Source: Candidatus Rokuibacteriota bacterium
GTDB lineage: Bacteria; Methylomirabilota; Methylomirabilia; Rokubacteriales; CSP1-6
Assembly: GCA_003220685.1 (NCBI GenBank)
Contig: QHTE01000052.1
Span: 111,174-175,173 of the forward strand
DNA length: 64,000 nucleotides
Direction: 5' to 3'
In this document: one piece after another, positions 39,953-47,370 of the stretch
Numbering within the stretch: the first letter of the stretch is position 1
How the letters are laid out: each line of letters opens with the position of its first letter
The notes under the pieces: model-generated
Database searches by the model: none
Seen by the model: the letters and a program-made list of their open reading frames with translations, nothing else
What the model was told of the DNA's origin: nothing
Position numbers and translations under genes: made by a program

Positions 39953-41382
39953 CGAATCCTGGTCGAGTCCAGGCGTCGCCGCCGCCGAGCCGTCGCAGTG
40001 TCGTGGGCGGCGCGGGCCACGCCTTCGGCCACGGCCGGCGCCACGCTCTTGTTGAAGACGCTGGGGATGATGTACTCCTCGCAGAGCTCGCTGGGGCTCA
40101 CGCACGCGGCCAGCGCGCGCGCCGCGGCAATTTTCATCTCGTCATTGACCGCCCGCGCGCGGGCGTCGAGCAGGCCTCGGAAGAAGCCGGGGAAGCACAG
40201 CACGTTGTTGATCTGGTTCGGGTAGTCCGAGCGGCCCGTCGCCATCACGCGGACGTGCTTCTCGGCCTCCTCAGGCCGGATCTCCGGGTCGGGATTGGCC
40301 ATGGCGAAAACGATGGGGTCGCGCGCCATCCGCTTCAGATCGCGCGGCGACAGAATGCCGGGCACCGAGAGCCCGATGAAAACGTCCGCGCGCGCGAGCG
40401 CCGCGCTCAGACCGCCCGTGACCCGACGCGGGTTGGTGGCGGCGGCGACCCAGCGCTTCATGAAGTCCATGCCTTCCGTCCGACCGCGGTGGATGATGCC
40501 GTGCTCGTCGACCCCGATGATGTCACGGACCCCGCTCGATTGAAGAATCTTGATGGTAGCGGTCCCGGCGGCGCCGACGCCCGTCACGACCACCCGGATT
40601 CGCCGCGGGTCCTTGCGCACGATCTTGAGCGCGTTGAGGAGGGCCGCGAGCACCACGACCGCCGTGCCGTGCTGGTCGTCGTGGAAGACCGGGATGTCCA
40701 GCTCCTTGCGGAGGCGCTCCTCGACCTCGAAGCAGCGCGGGGCGGCGATGTCTTCAAGGTTGACGCCGCCGAACGCCGGCGCCACCAGCTTTACGGTCTC
40801 GACGATCTTGTCCGCGTCCCTGGTCCCGAGGCAGAGAGGAAAGGCGTCGACCCCGGCGAACTCCTTGAAGAGCATCGCCTTGCCTTCCATCACCGGCAGC
40901 GCCGCCTCGGGGCCGATGTCCCCGAGGCCCAGAACCGCGGTCCCGTCGGTGACGACCGCGACGGTGTTGTGCTTGATCGTCAGCGAGAAAGCCCGCTGCC
41001 GGTCGTCCCGGATCGCGAGAGAGACCCGTGCCACCCCCGGCGTGTACACCATCGAGAGGTCGTCACGGGTACGGATCGGGACCTTGTTGCGGACTTCGAT
41101 CTTGCCGCCCAGGTGCATCAAGAACGTGCGGTCGGAAATGGCACCGACGCGCACGCCGGCCACCCGGCGCAGCCGGCTCACGATCTGCTGGGCGTGGATG
41201 CTGTCGCGCGCCTTGACGGTGATATCGCGCTCGGTCCGCTCGCGCGTGGTCTCGACCAGGTCGACGGCGCCGATGTCGCCGCCGGCGTCTCCGATCGCGG
41301 ACGTGACGCGACCGAGCATGCCCGGCCGGTTCGCGATCTGCAGCCGGACGGTGAAGCTATAGCTCGCGCTCGGGGCAATCAC
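39949..41382 (-). CDS. NAD(P)-dependent malic enzyme with N-terminal ACT domain
   Basis: Oxidative decarboxylation of malate to pyruvate. Residues 1 to about 80 form an ACT regulatory domain (TVRLQIANRPGMLGRVTSAIG). Malic enzyme motifs follow: VYTPGVARVS, FHDDQHGTAVV, the Rossmann VVTGVGAAGTATI and MANPDPEI. I use the GTG at 41382 just before the ACT domain; a GTG at 41436 is possible but adds residues without match. First gene of a tightly overlapping set with GT2, aminotransferase and methyltransferase, although its metabolic link to them is unclear. Confidence 0.93.
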   Translation of the reverse strand: MIAPSASYSFTVRLQIANRPGMLGRVTSAIGDAGGDIGAVDLVETTRERTERDITVKARDSIHAQQIVSRLRRVAGVRVGAISDRTFLMHLGGKIEVRNKVPIRTRDDLSMVYTPGVARVSLAIRDDRQRAFSLTIKHNTVAVVTDGTAVLGLGDIGPEAALPVMEGKAMLFKEFAGVDAFPLCLGTRDADKIVETVKLVAPAFGGVNLEDIAAPRCFEVEERLRKELDIPVFHDDQHGTAVVVLAALLNALKIVRKDPRRIRVVVTGVGAAGTATIKILQSSGVRDIIGVDEHGIIHRGRTEGMDFMKRWVAAATNPRRVTGGLSAALARADVFIGLSVPGILSPRDLKRMARDPIVFAMANPDPEIRPEEAEKHVRVMATGRSDYPNQINNVLCFPGFFRGLLDARARAVNDEMKIAAARALAACVSPSELCEEYIIPSVFNKSVAPAVAEGVARAAHDTATARRRRRLDSTRIR

Positions 41383-41715
41383 TCCGTCGATTCTACCTCT
41401 CCCTCCCGGCTTCGAGCGGTCCACCCCGGAGGACACAAGATGGCCCCGTCTGGAACTCTGGGTCGGGTGTTCTGGTTCTGGACAAATACACGAGGCTGCT
41501 GAATAGCGCGGCGGTGAATCCGGTCAGAAGCCTGCCCCGGAGCCGGGGAGCCGGAGCGGGTCGAGTCTTCGAGCCCGGGTAAACCCCGCAGGGGCGCCGC
41601 GGGGATGACCCTAGGCCGGGCTCCAGTGGGATGAAAGTCTAGTTTGATGAAACTTTGAAGCGGGTTCGCGCATCTGAATGAACAGGAATCTCTATACGAG
41701 AAAGCCGGTGACACG
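41383..41715 (+). other. Divergent intergenic region between malic enzyme and rpoD
   Basis: A 333-base non-coding stretch, the longest in the window. It holds GC-rich hairpins (41535-41548 and 41571-41623, listed separately), then an AT-richer stretch before rpoD with an AGTTT/AAACT mini-stem near 41641-41654 and a TATACG box at about 41693. No -35 partner at normal spacing was found. No tRNA and no known riboswitch could be recognised. A minus-strand open frame here has no protein-like features. Confidence 0.5.
41571..41623 (+). promoter_or_regulatory. Nested hairpin in the rpoD leader
   Basis: A perfect eight-base outer stem (GAGCCCGG/CCGGGCTC) encloses an inner stem CCCCGC/GCGGGG with asymmetric internal loops (GTAAA; ATGACCCTAGG). 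Conserved-looking internal loops flanked by perfect stems are what structured cis-regulatory RNAs look like. It lies about 90 bases before the rpoD ATG. No family was recognised. Confidence 0.35.
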
Positions 41716-43212
41716 ATGACATTTCGCGAGACTTCGGACGCGGTTGAAGGCAGCCCCGTGGCTTCCGGCACCATCACCTCGGCCGGCGAGCGCGAAGCTC
41801 ACGCGGTGGTCGACGACGACGCGGAGGAGACTCCGCGGGCGGCCGTCGAGGAGACGTACGCTCCCGGTCTCACCAAGGGTGAAGATCCGGTCCGTCTGTA
41901 CCTGAAGGAGATCGGCAAGGTCCCCCTGCTTAACGCCGCGCAGGAGGTCCAGATCGGACGGCGCATCGAGGTCGGCCAGATCGCCCTGCGCCGCACGCTC
42001 GTCGCGATCCCGATGGCCGTCGAAGCCCTCCTCGAGGTCGGGGACAAGCTGCGTCGAGGCGAGATCGCAGCCGACGACGTGATCGTCCTGCCCGAGGGGG
42101 GAGAGCTCGAGGCGAAGGCGATCCGTCCGATCGTCCTGGCCTTCGAGCGCGTTCGCCGTCTCCAGCGGAAGATCGCCCGGCTCGAGGAGTCGCTCTCCGC
42201 CAGGCGGCGGTCGGCTGCTTATCGCAAGAGCACCGCGACGGCGATCGCCGCCGCGCGCGAGGCGATCCAGGACGTCGTGGCCGACATGACCCTGAAGCCG
42301 GCCTTGATCGACGATCTGGTCGCGCAGGTGCGCCGCCGCTGGGAGAAGATCAGCGAGCTGGACCGCAGCGCCCGTCGGGTCCACAACCCGGTAGCCACGC
42401 GCGAGCTCCGTCTGCTCGAGAAGCGCACCGGGCTTCCTCGAAAGCAGCTCGGCCCTCTCCTCGAGCAGATCGACCGGAGCGATCGCACGGTTCGGCAGGC
42501 CAAGCGCGAGCTGATGGAGGCCAACCTGCGCCTGGTGGTCTCGGTGGCCAAGCGCTACCTGGGCAGCGATCTTTCCCTGCTGGATCTGGTCCAGGAAGGC
42601 AACATCGGGCTCATGAAGGCCGTCGACCGGTTCCAGTACCGGCGAGGCTTCAAGTTCTCGACGTACGCCACGTGGTGGATCCGCCAGGCGATCACGCGGG
42701 CGATCGCGGACCACTCACGCACGATCCGGATCCCGGTCCACATGGTCGAGACGTTGAACCGGATCTCGCGGGTGAACCGCAATCTCGTGAACGAGATCGG
42801 CCGCGAACCGACCCCGGAGGAGCTCGCTCAGCGGACGGGCGTGCCGGCCAAGAAGGTGCGGCTCATCCTCGAGTCGTCCAGGAAGCCTCTCTCGCTCGAG
42901 ACACCCATCGGCGAGGACTCGGAGCTCGGAGATTTTCTCGAGGACAAGTCGGCCGGCTCGCCGAACGAGTCGCTCCTGAACCAGGACCTGACCACGCAGG
43001 TCGAGCGGGCGCTGTCGATGCTGTCGCCGAAGGAGAAGGAGATCCTGAGGCTGCGGTTCGGCATCGGCGAAGAGGGCGAGCACACCCTCGAAGAGGTGGG
43101 CAAGCGCTTCGAGGTGACGCGCGAGCGCATCCGGCAGATCGAGGCCAAGGCGCTCCGGAAGCTGCGTCACCCGCTCCGGGGTCGCAATCTCAGAGCGTTT
43201 ATCGAGAATTAG
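41716..43212 (+). CDS. rpoD: Primary RNA polymerase sigma factor (sigma-70/RpoD type)
   Basis: A 498-residue sigma factor. Region 1.2 is [16 protein letters not shown] near residue 58, followed by a modest helical insert (about 85-255). Region 2 is complete, with [30 protein letters not shown] and [17 protein letters not shown]. Region 3 has [13 protein letters not shown]. Region 4 ends with the helix-turn-helix [20 protein letters not shown]. The full set of regions plus the RpoD-type HTH marks it as the housekeeping factor. The ATG at 41716 is preceded by a GGTGA site. Two GC hairpins follow the stop. Confidence 0.95.
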   Translation: MTFRETSDAVEGSPVASGTITSAGEREAHAVVDDDAEETPRAAVEETYAPGLTKGEDPVRLYLKEIGKVPLLNAAQEVQIGRRIEVGQIALRRTLVAIPMAVEALLEVGDKLRRGEIAADDVIVLPEGGELEAKAIRPIVLAFERVRRLQRKIARLEESLSARRRSAAYRKSTATAIAAAREAIQDVVADMTLKPALIDDLVAQVRRRWEKISELDRSARRVHNPVATRELRLLEKRTGLPRKQLGPLLEQIDRSDRTVRQAKRELMEANLRLVVSVAKRYLGSDLSLLDLVQEGNIGLMKAVDRFQYRRGFKFSTYATWWIRQAITRAIADHSRTIRIPVHMVETLNRISRVNRNLVNEIGREPTPEELAQRTGVPAKKVRLILESSRKPLSLETPIGEDSELGDFLEDKSAGSPNESLLNQDLTTQVERALSMLSPKEKEILRLRFGIGEEGEHTLEEVGKRFEVTRERIRQIEAKALRKLRHPLRGRNLRAFIEN

Positions 43213-43257
43213 CCTCATGGGGGCCTCGACGGGCCCCCCAAACCCCCCGCGCGCGGA

Positions 43258-43284
43258 GGGCGCCCCGGCGAAGCCGGGGCGCCC
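43258..43284. terminator. Strong hairpin between convergent rpoD and DinB-like genes
   Basis: A perfect 12-base stem (GGGCGCCCCGGC/GCCGGGGCGCCC) with loop GAA. A weaker stem GGGGGCC/GGCCCCC lies just before it at about 43219-43239. No T-run on either side, so it may act with Rho or as an mRNA-end stabiliser for both converging transcripts. Confidence 0.55.
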
Positions 43285-43344
43285 CTCGACGCCGCACCAA
43301 CCGTAGCCGGCCCGCAATCGCTGCTCCCTGCTTATCGCTGCTCT

Positions 43345-43854
43345 CTAACGCAGCTGGTTTGTCGTGACCAGGAGGTAGGTGGCGAGACCGGTGTCCGGGG
43401 GCGAGGTGCTGACCATCGTCAGCATGGTCGCGATCTCGCTCCGGTGGTGCGTGGCGTGATTCGCGACGTGCTGGAGCAGCGGCCCGAGCGGGGCCCTGAA
43501 CTGCTTGCCCTCCGCGCCGGTGTATTGGATGACGCGATCGTAGTCCGCCGCCGACAATCCCTCGATGTAGGCGCGCTGCTCCCGCTCGAGATCGTCCCAC
43601 GGCGCGCGGATCGACGCGAGCGTCGTCAATTCCGCGCCCGGGACCGACGTGACCGTGCCGCCCGTCCACCGCGTCAGCCAGAGCCGGTCCGCGCCGTAGA
43701 GATGGCCGAACATCCTTCGGATCGTCGGATAGCTGAACTGTTTGCCCACCTCGCGGGAGAGCAGATCCTCGCCGAGCGCGGCCGCGACGTCGAAGAGTCG
43801 GCGGTTGGCCCAGCGGTGGTAGTCGTAGAGACCGCGGATCAGGTCGACGCTCAT
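43345..43854 (-). CDS. DinB-fold (YfiT/DUF664-like) putative metal-dependent protein
   Basis: A 169-residue four-helix protein with the three-His pattern of the DinB/YfiT superfamily: HLYGADRLWL near residue 51 and HVANHATHHRSEI near residue 129. Family members use the metal site for thiol transfer or hydrolysis, but the substrate here is unknown. It is not DNA polymerase IV, despite the family name. It lies ten bases after the biotin carrier gene at the end of the ferritin-like/biotin carboxylase operon. Confidence 0.85.
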   Translation of the reverse strand: MSVDLIRGLYDYHRWANRRLFDVAAALGEDLLSREVGKQFSYPTIRRMFGHLYGADRLWLTRWTGGTVTSVPGAELTTLASIRAPWDDLEREQRAYIEGLSAADYDRVIQYTGAEGKQFRAPLGPLLQHVANHATHHRSEIATMLTMVSTSPPDTGLATYLLVTTNQLR

Positions 43855-43864
43855 CGAGCTCTCC

Positions 43865-44080
43865 CTACTCCAGCACGGCGACCACGTCGCCTTCCTGGAC
43901 GGTCTGGCCTTCCTGGACCCTGATCTCCTTCACCGCGCCGGCCCTCGGCGCTTCGACGGGGATCTCCATCTTCATCGACTCGAGCACGATCACCGCGTCG
44001 CCGGCCGCCACCCGATCACCTGGCTTGGTGGGGATCTGGAACACGACCCCCGTGATGTGCGCCTTGATCTCCTCAGGCAT
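43865..44080 (-). CDS. Biotin/lipoyl attachment carrier protein
   Basis: A 71-residue stand-alone biotinyl domain with the modified Lys in ESMKMEIPV (Ser replaces the usual Ala before Met-Lys-Met). It starts at an ATG at 44080 that overlaps the biotin carboxylase stop by eight bases. It carries the carboxyl group made by the upstream enzyme. No carboxyltransferase gene is nearby, so the acceptor is unknown. Confidence 0.93.
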   Translation of the reverse strand: MPEEIKAHITGVVFQIPTKPGDRVAAGDAVIVLESMKMEIPVEAPRAGAVKEIRVQEGQTVQEGDVVAVLE

Positions 44081-45419
44081 TGAACGCTCCTTGTTCGAGC
44101 ATCTGCGTGTGCACCCGGCCCTGGCGGAACTCGCTGCTCGCGACCACCCCGCGCAGGAACGGAATCGTGGTGCGCACGCCCTCGATCACGCAGCGATCGA
44201 GCGCGTCGGCCAGGCGCTCGATCGCCTGATCCCGGGTTGCCCCATGGGCGATCAGCTTGAGAAGCAGCGGATCGTAGTGGACGGACACCGTGCTCCCCGG
44301 TTCGACTCCGGATTCGATCCGGATCCCCTCTCCCGAGGGCAGCTCGAGCCTCTGAACCGTACCGGGCGACGGCAGGAAGCCCTTCGACGGGTCCTCAGCA
44401 TACACTCGGCACTCGATCGCCGCTCGGCGCTGGACGATCTCGCTCTGACCCCACGGCAAGGGTTCCCCCGCCGCCGCGCGGAGCTGAGCGACGACGAGAT
44501 CGAGCCCCGTCACTTCCTCGGTCACGGGATGCTCGACCTGCAGGCGCGCGTTCATCTCGAGGAAATAGAATCCGCCGCCCTCGTCCACGAGGAATTCCAT
44601 CGTCCCGGCGTTCGTGTAGCCGATGGCCCGGGCACCGGCCACCGCCGCGGCGGTCAAGCCGGTCTTGGTTGCCGGCGCCAGGCCTGGCGCCGGCGACTCC
44701 TCGACGAGCTTCTGGTGCCGCCGCTGGATCGAGCATTCGCGCTCGTGCATGTGCACGACGCTTCCCACCCTGTCGCCGAACACCTGGACCTCCACGTGCC
44801 TCGGCCGCTCCAGATAGCGCTCGACGTAGAGCTCGCCCATCCCGAACGCGGCCTGCGAGCGCCGGGTCGCCGCGGCGAACGCCGCGGCGAGATCGCCGGG
44901 CTTGGCGACGCGGGCCATGCCGATGCCCCCGCCGCCCGCCGCGGCTTTCAGAATGACGGGGTAGCCGATCTCACGCGCGATCGCCTCGGCGGCCGCGACG
45001 TCGGCGACCGGGTCGAAGCTGCCGGGCAGCACCGAGACGCCGGCGGCGCTCATCAGCCTGCGGGCCTCGATCTTGTCTCCCATCTTGCGGATCGCTTCCG
45101 GCCCGGGCCCGATGAAGACGATCCCGGCGCGCCGCACGGCCTCGGCGAATCGCCAGCTCTCGGAGAGAAAGCCGTAGCCGGGATGGATGGCGTCGGCCCG
45201 CGCCTGGCGAGCCGCTTCGAGGATGCGCTCGGCGTTGAGGTAGCTTTCGCGCGCCGGGGCGCCCCCGACCTCGATCGCCCGGTCGGCGTCGCGTACGTGA
45301 ACAGCCCCACGATCGGCTTCCGAGTACACCGCGACCGTCCTGAGCCCGAGCGCGCGGCAGGCGCGGAACACCCGGCGCGCGATCTCTCCCCGGTTGGCGA
45401 CGAGGACGGTGCCGAACAA
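44073..45419 (-). CDS. Biotin carboxylase subunit of an acyl-CoA carboxylase
   Basis: ATP-grasp enzyme that carboxylates biotin. The 448-residue protein shows VLVANRGEIARRV, HPGYGFLSES, the glycine-rich KAAAGGGGIGM, MHERECSIQRRHQK and EMNARLQVEHPVTE. It resembles AccC/PccA-type carboxylases. With the next gene it makes a minimal carboxylase pair. It follows a ferritin-like protein gene by six bases. Whether it serves acetyl-CoA, propionyl-CoA or another acyl-CoA cannot be told. Confidence 0.93.
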   Translation of the reverse strand: MFGTVLVANRGEIARRVFRACRALGLRTVAVYSEADRGAVHVRDADRAIEVGGAPARESYLNAERILEAARQARADAIHPGYGFLSESWRFAEAVRRAGIVFIGPGPEAIRKMGDKIEARRLMSAAGVSVLPGSFDPVADVAAAEAIAREIGYPVILKAAAGGGGIGMARVAKPGDLAAAFAAATRRSQAAFGMGELYVERYLERPRHVEVQVFGDRVGSVVHMHERECSIQRRHQKLVEESPAPGLAPATKTGLTAAAVAGARAIGYTNAGTMEFLVDEGGGFYFLEMNARLQVEHPVTEEVTGLDLVVAQLRAAAGEPLPWGQSEIVQRRAAIECRVYAEDPSKGFLPSPGTVQRLELPSGEGIRIESGVEPGSTVSVHYDPLLLKLIAHGATRDQAIERLADALDRCVIEGVRTTIPFLRGVVASSEFRQGRVHTQMLEQGAFNA

Positions 45420-45425
45420 CGACGC

Positions 45426-46409
45426 TCAGGCCGGGCGGACGGCGTCTCGCCCGACGACGTCGAGAGCGGCGATCCGCCAGCCCTCCGGAGACGAGGTCCA
45501 GCGGGCGAGCACCGTCGCCGAGCTCGAGGGCCCGTCCAGGCGCGTCTTCACGAGCCGCTGGTGGCCGAGCCGCGCGAAGGCGACGGTCACGTGGTGGGAA
45601 TAGGAGGTCCCGCGCAGCAGAGCCCACGCGGTCGCTTCGAGCTCGAGACCCGGCGCCAGGAGGCGCGACAGCCCGGCGTCGTCGCCGGCCACGAACGCGT
45701 CGGCGAACGAGCGCTGCGCCTTCTCGAGGTCCGGGGGGATCGGCCAGGCGCCCGTCGCCTTCTCCAGTCGGATGAACTCCTGCGCATCGTCGGAGAGCTC
45801 GGCCCGCGCGACCACGATCTCGGGCGCCGCGCGCGGCGGCAATCCGGCGCCGGTCACGCCGCCCGCGGCCGCCAGCAGCCCTTCCAGGTGGCGGCGGCGC
45901 GCGCTCACGCGCTCTGTCACGCGAGGACCCGCGGCGAGATAACGCAGGATGGTCTCGCCCGCCGCGATGTGGCGCTCCTCGTCGTCGATACACCGTGCCA
46001 GGATGCGGCGGGTCGGCGGCTCGTAGACCGGGTTGGCGCGCGCGAGGTGATCGCGATAGGTCGCGAGCAGGTGGGGCTTCAGCACGCCGTACACGCCTAC
46101 CAGCCGCTCGACCGTCTGATCGGCCGCTTCCGCGTCCTCGATCGAGTCCATGAACGTGGCGACCGCGGGATTCGCGGCCTCCGAGACCTGGGCGCGCGAG
46201 CGTAGCTCGGGAAGCCGCTGGCCGAAGGCGTCGCAGTGCTGGGCGAGGTCCCACACGTGCCGGCCCATCAGGAGCTTGGCGGAGAGCTCGGGGGTGAGGG
46301 CGATCCAGCCGCCGATCGCCCGCATCGTGCGCTCGACGACGTAGCGGTAGTTGCGGAGCAGACGCGCGGAGTGGTCGGCGCTGAAGGTTCCTTCGAGGGG
46401 CTCGGGCAC
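45426..46409 (-). CDS. Ferritin-like helical protein fused to a SnoaL/NTF2-like domain
   Basis: A 327-residue protein. Residues 1 to about 195 are helical with GRHVWDLAQHCDAF and DDEERHIAAGE, the latter an ExxH metal motif as in ferritin-like/DUF455 proteins. Residues about 220-327 have the alpha-plus-beta pattern of NTF2/SnoaL domains (SFADAFVAGDDAGL, GLELEATAWAL). I start at the GTG at 46409, five bases after the upstream stop. Function unknown; iron or radical chemistry on a small molecule is possible but not shown. Confidence 0.65.
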   Translation of the reverse strand: MPEPLEGTFSADHSARLLRNYRYVVERTMRAIGGWIALTPELSAKLLMGRHVWDLAQHCDAFGQRLPELRSRAQVSEAANPAVATFMDSIEDAEAADQTVERLVGVYGVLKPHLLATYRDHLARANPVYEPPTRRILARCIDDEERHIAAGETILRYLAAGPRVTERVSARRRHLEGLLAAAGGVTGAGLPPRAAPEIVVARAELSDDAQEFIRLEKATGAWPIPPDLEKAQRSFADAFVAGDDAGLSRLLAPGLELEATAWALLRGTSYSHHVTVAFARLGHQRLVKTRLDGPSSSATVLARWTSSPEGWRIAALDVVGRDAVRPA

Positions 46410-46414
46410 GCCCG

Positions 46415-47170
46415 TCAGTAGACCTGAGACCGCTGGGTCGTCTTGATCAGACGTTCGATCTCTTCTTCCGTGAACCCGGCCATGCGTCGCACGTCCGTCG
46501 CGATCGAGATCGACACGGCCTCGTGGTCGCCCTCGCGACGGACGCCGCCCAGATTGAAGCGCTCGTCGATGCTCTCCTGAAACTCGATCGCCTTGCGGCG
46601 GCGCTCGGCGTCGCCCTCGGTGAGCTTGGTCAGCCACTTCGAGCCCATGCGCACGTGGGTGATCTCGTCCGCTAGGACGAAGTCGACGGCGCGCTCCAGG
46701 ATCGGGTCGCCGATCTTGCGCGCGATGTGCACGAGCTGGTTGAAGACGTCGCACGCGAGGCCCTCGAGCCCGCGGTTGACGCCCGCGACGCGCGCGGCGG
46801 CGTCCTCGGCGCAGGCGCAGCGCCAGAGGATCGTCGTCTCCGGATACTCCCCGGCGTAGCCGTCGAGGTGCTCGAGCAGCCTCAGGTAGATCTCGACGTG
46901 GCGCGACTCGTCCCAGACCTGGCGCGCCATGTCCATCGTGAAATCCCAGGGCGCGTCGGGGAAGTCGCACACGCTCCGGCCGGCCCCTTCCATCGCCTGG
47001 AGCTCGCCGACCATGATCCCGTGGACCCGCTCCTTGATCGACTCGCCGCTCGAGAGATCGGGAAACGGCGGCAGCCCCTGGGCCACCTTTAACTCGGCGA
47101 CCTCGCGCGCGCGCATCCGCACGAATCGCTCCTCACGCGCGAGCTTGTCGTAGGCGATCGGACGATCCAT
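46415..47170 (-). CDS. Ferritin-like (DUF455-type) protein
   Basis: A 251-residue all-helical protein with two ExxH motifs, VWDESRHVEIYL and LADEITHVRMGSKW, and an additional Glu pair in GELQAMEG, enough for a di-iron site of the ferritin-like superfamily. The second motif is close to the DUF455 signature. Start ATG at 47170 after a GGAGG-like site. First gene of its operon, divergent from livH, with a dyad operator just upstream. Function not known. Confidence 0.75.
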   Translation of the reverse strand: MDRPIAYDKLAREERFVRMRAREVAELKVAQGLPPFPDLSSGESIKERVHGIMVGELQAMEGAGRSVCDFPDAPWDFTMDMARQVWDESRHVEIYLRLLEHLDGYAGEYPETTILWRCACAEDAAARVAGVNRGLEGLACDVFNQLVHIARKIGDPILERAVDFVLADEITHVRMGSKWLTKLTEGDAERRRKAIEFQESIDERFNLGGVRREGDHEAVSISIATDVRRMAGFTEEEIERLIKTTQRSQVY

Positions 47171-47188
47171 CAGGGTCCTCCACGCGAA

Positions 47189-47204
47189 ATGAACGGCTGT
47201 TCAT
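47189..47204. promoter_or_regulatory. Palindromic operator-like site between divergent operons
   Basis: A perfect 16-base dyad, ATGAAC-GGCT-GTTCAT, 19 bases before the ferritin-like ATG. GAAC-N4-GTTC matches the Gram-positive LexA consensus core and also the general shape of TetR-family fatty-acid regulator operators. Given the acyl-CoA and liv genes next door, a TetR-type site is as likely as an SOS box. Regulator unknown. Confidence 0.5.
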
Positions 47205-47282
47205 CGCAGTGTAAACGAGCGGGCCGCACGTGGCAATCCCACCGGACGTCGGGCATCCCGGGAGGCGAAACACCCGTCCGGA

Positions 47283-47311
47283 TTGACGAATGGCGCCGCG
47301 CTGGCTATAAC
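47283..47311 (+). promoter_or_regulatory. Sigma-70 promoter of the liv operon
   Basis: TTGACG at 47283-47288, a 17-base spacer and TATAAC at 47306-47311, each matching five of six consensus positions. Predicted start of transcription near 47318 leaves about 53 bases to the proposed CTG start of livH. Confidence 0.8.
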
Positions 47312-47370
47312 CGGAGCATTTCGCTTCGCGAATCCGGGAGGTGCGCTCCGCGCACCCCGGGGAGGACGCG

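Noticed and set aside
41500-41640. Possible cobalamin-type riboswitch or tRNA in the rpoD leader
   Set aside because: A GGTGAATCC stretch and a TTCGAGCCC stretch caught the eye, but the conserved B12 box, the CCGC-ACTG core, and any acceptor stem or anticodon arm are absent.
41379-41777. Minus-strand open frame in the rpoD leader
   Set aside because: Low-complexity, no family features, overlaps the rpoD start and the structured leader.
43345-43854. DinB-like protein as DNA polymerase IV
   Set aside because: It is the small DinB/YfiT four-helix family. The true polymerase IV is at 54038-55210.
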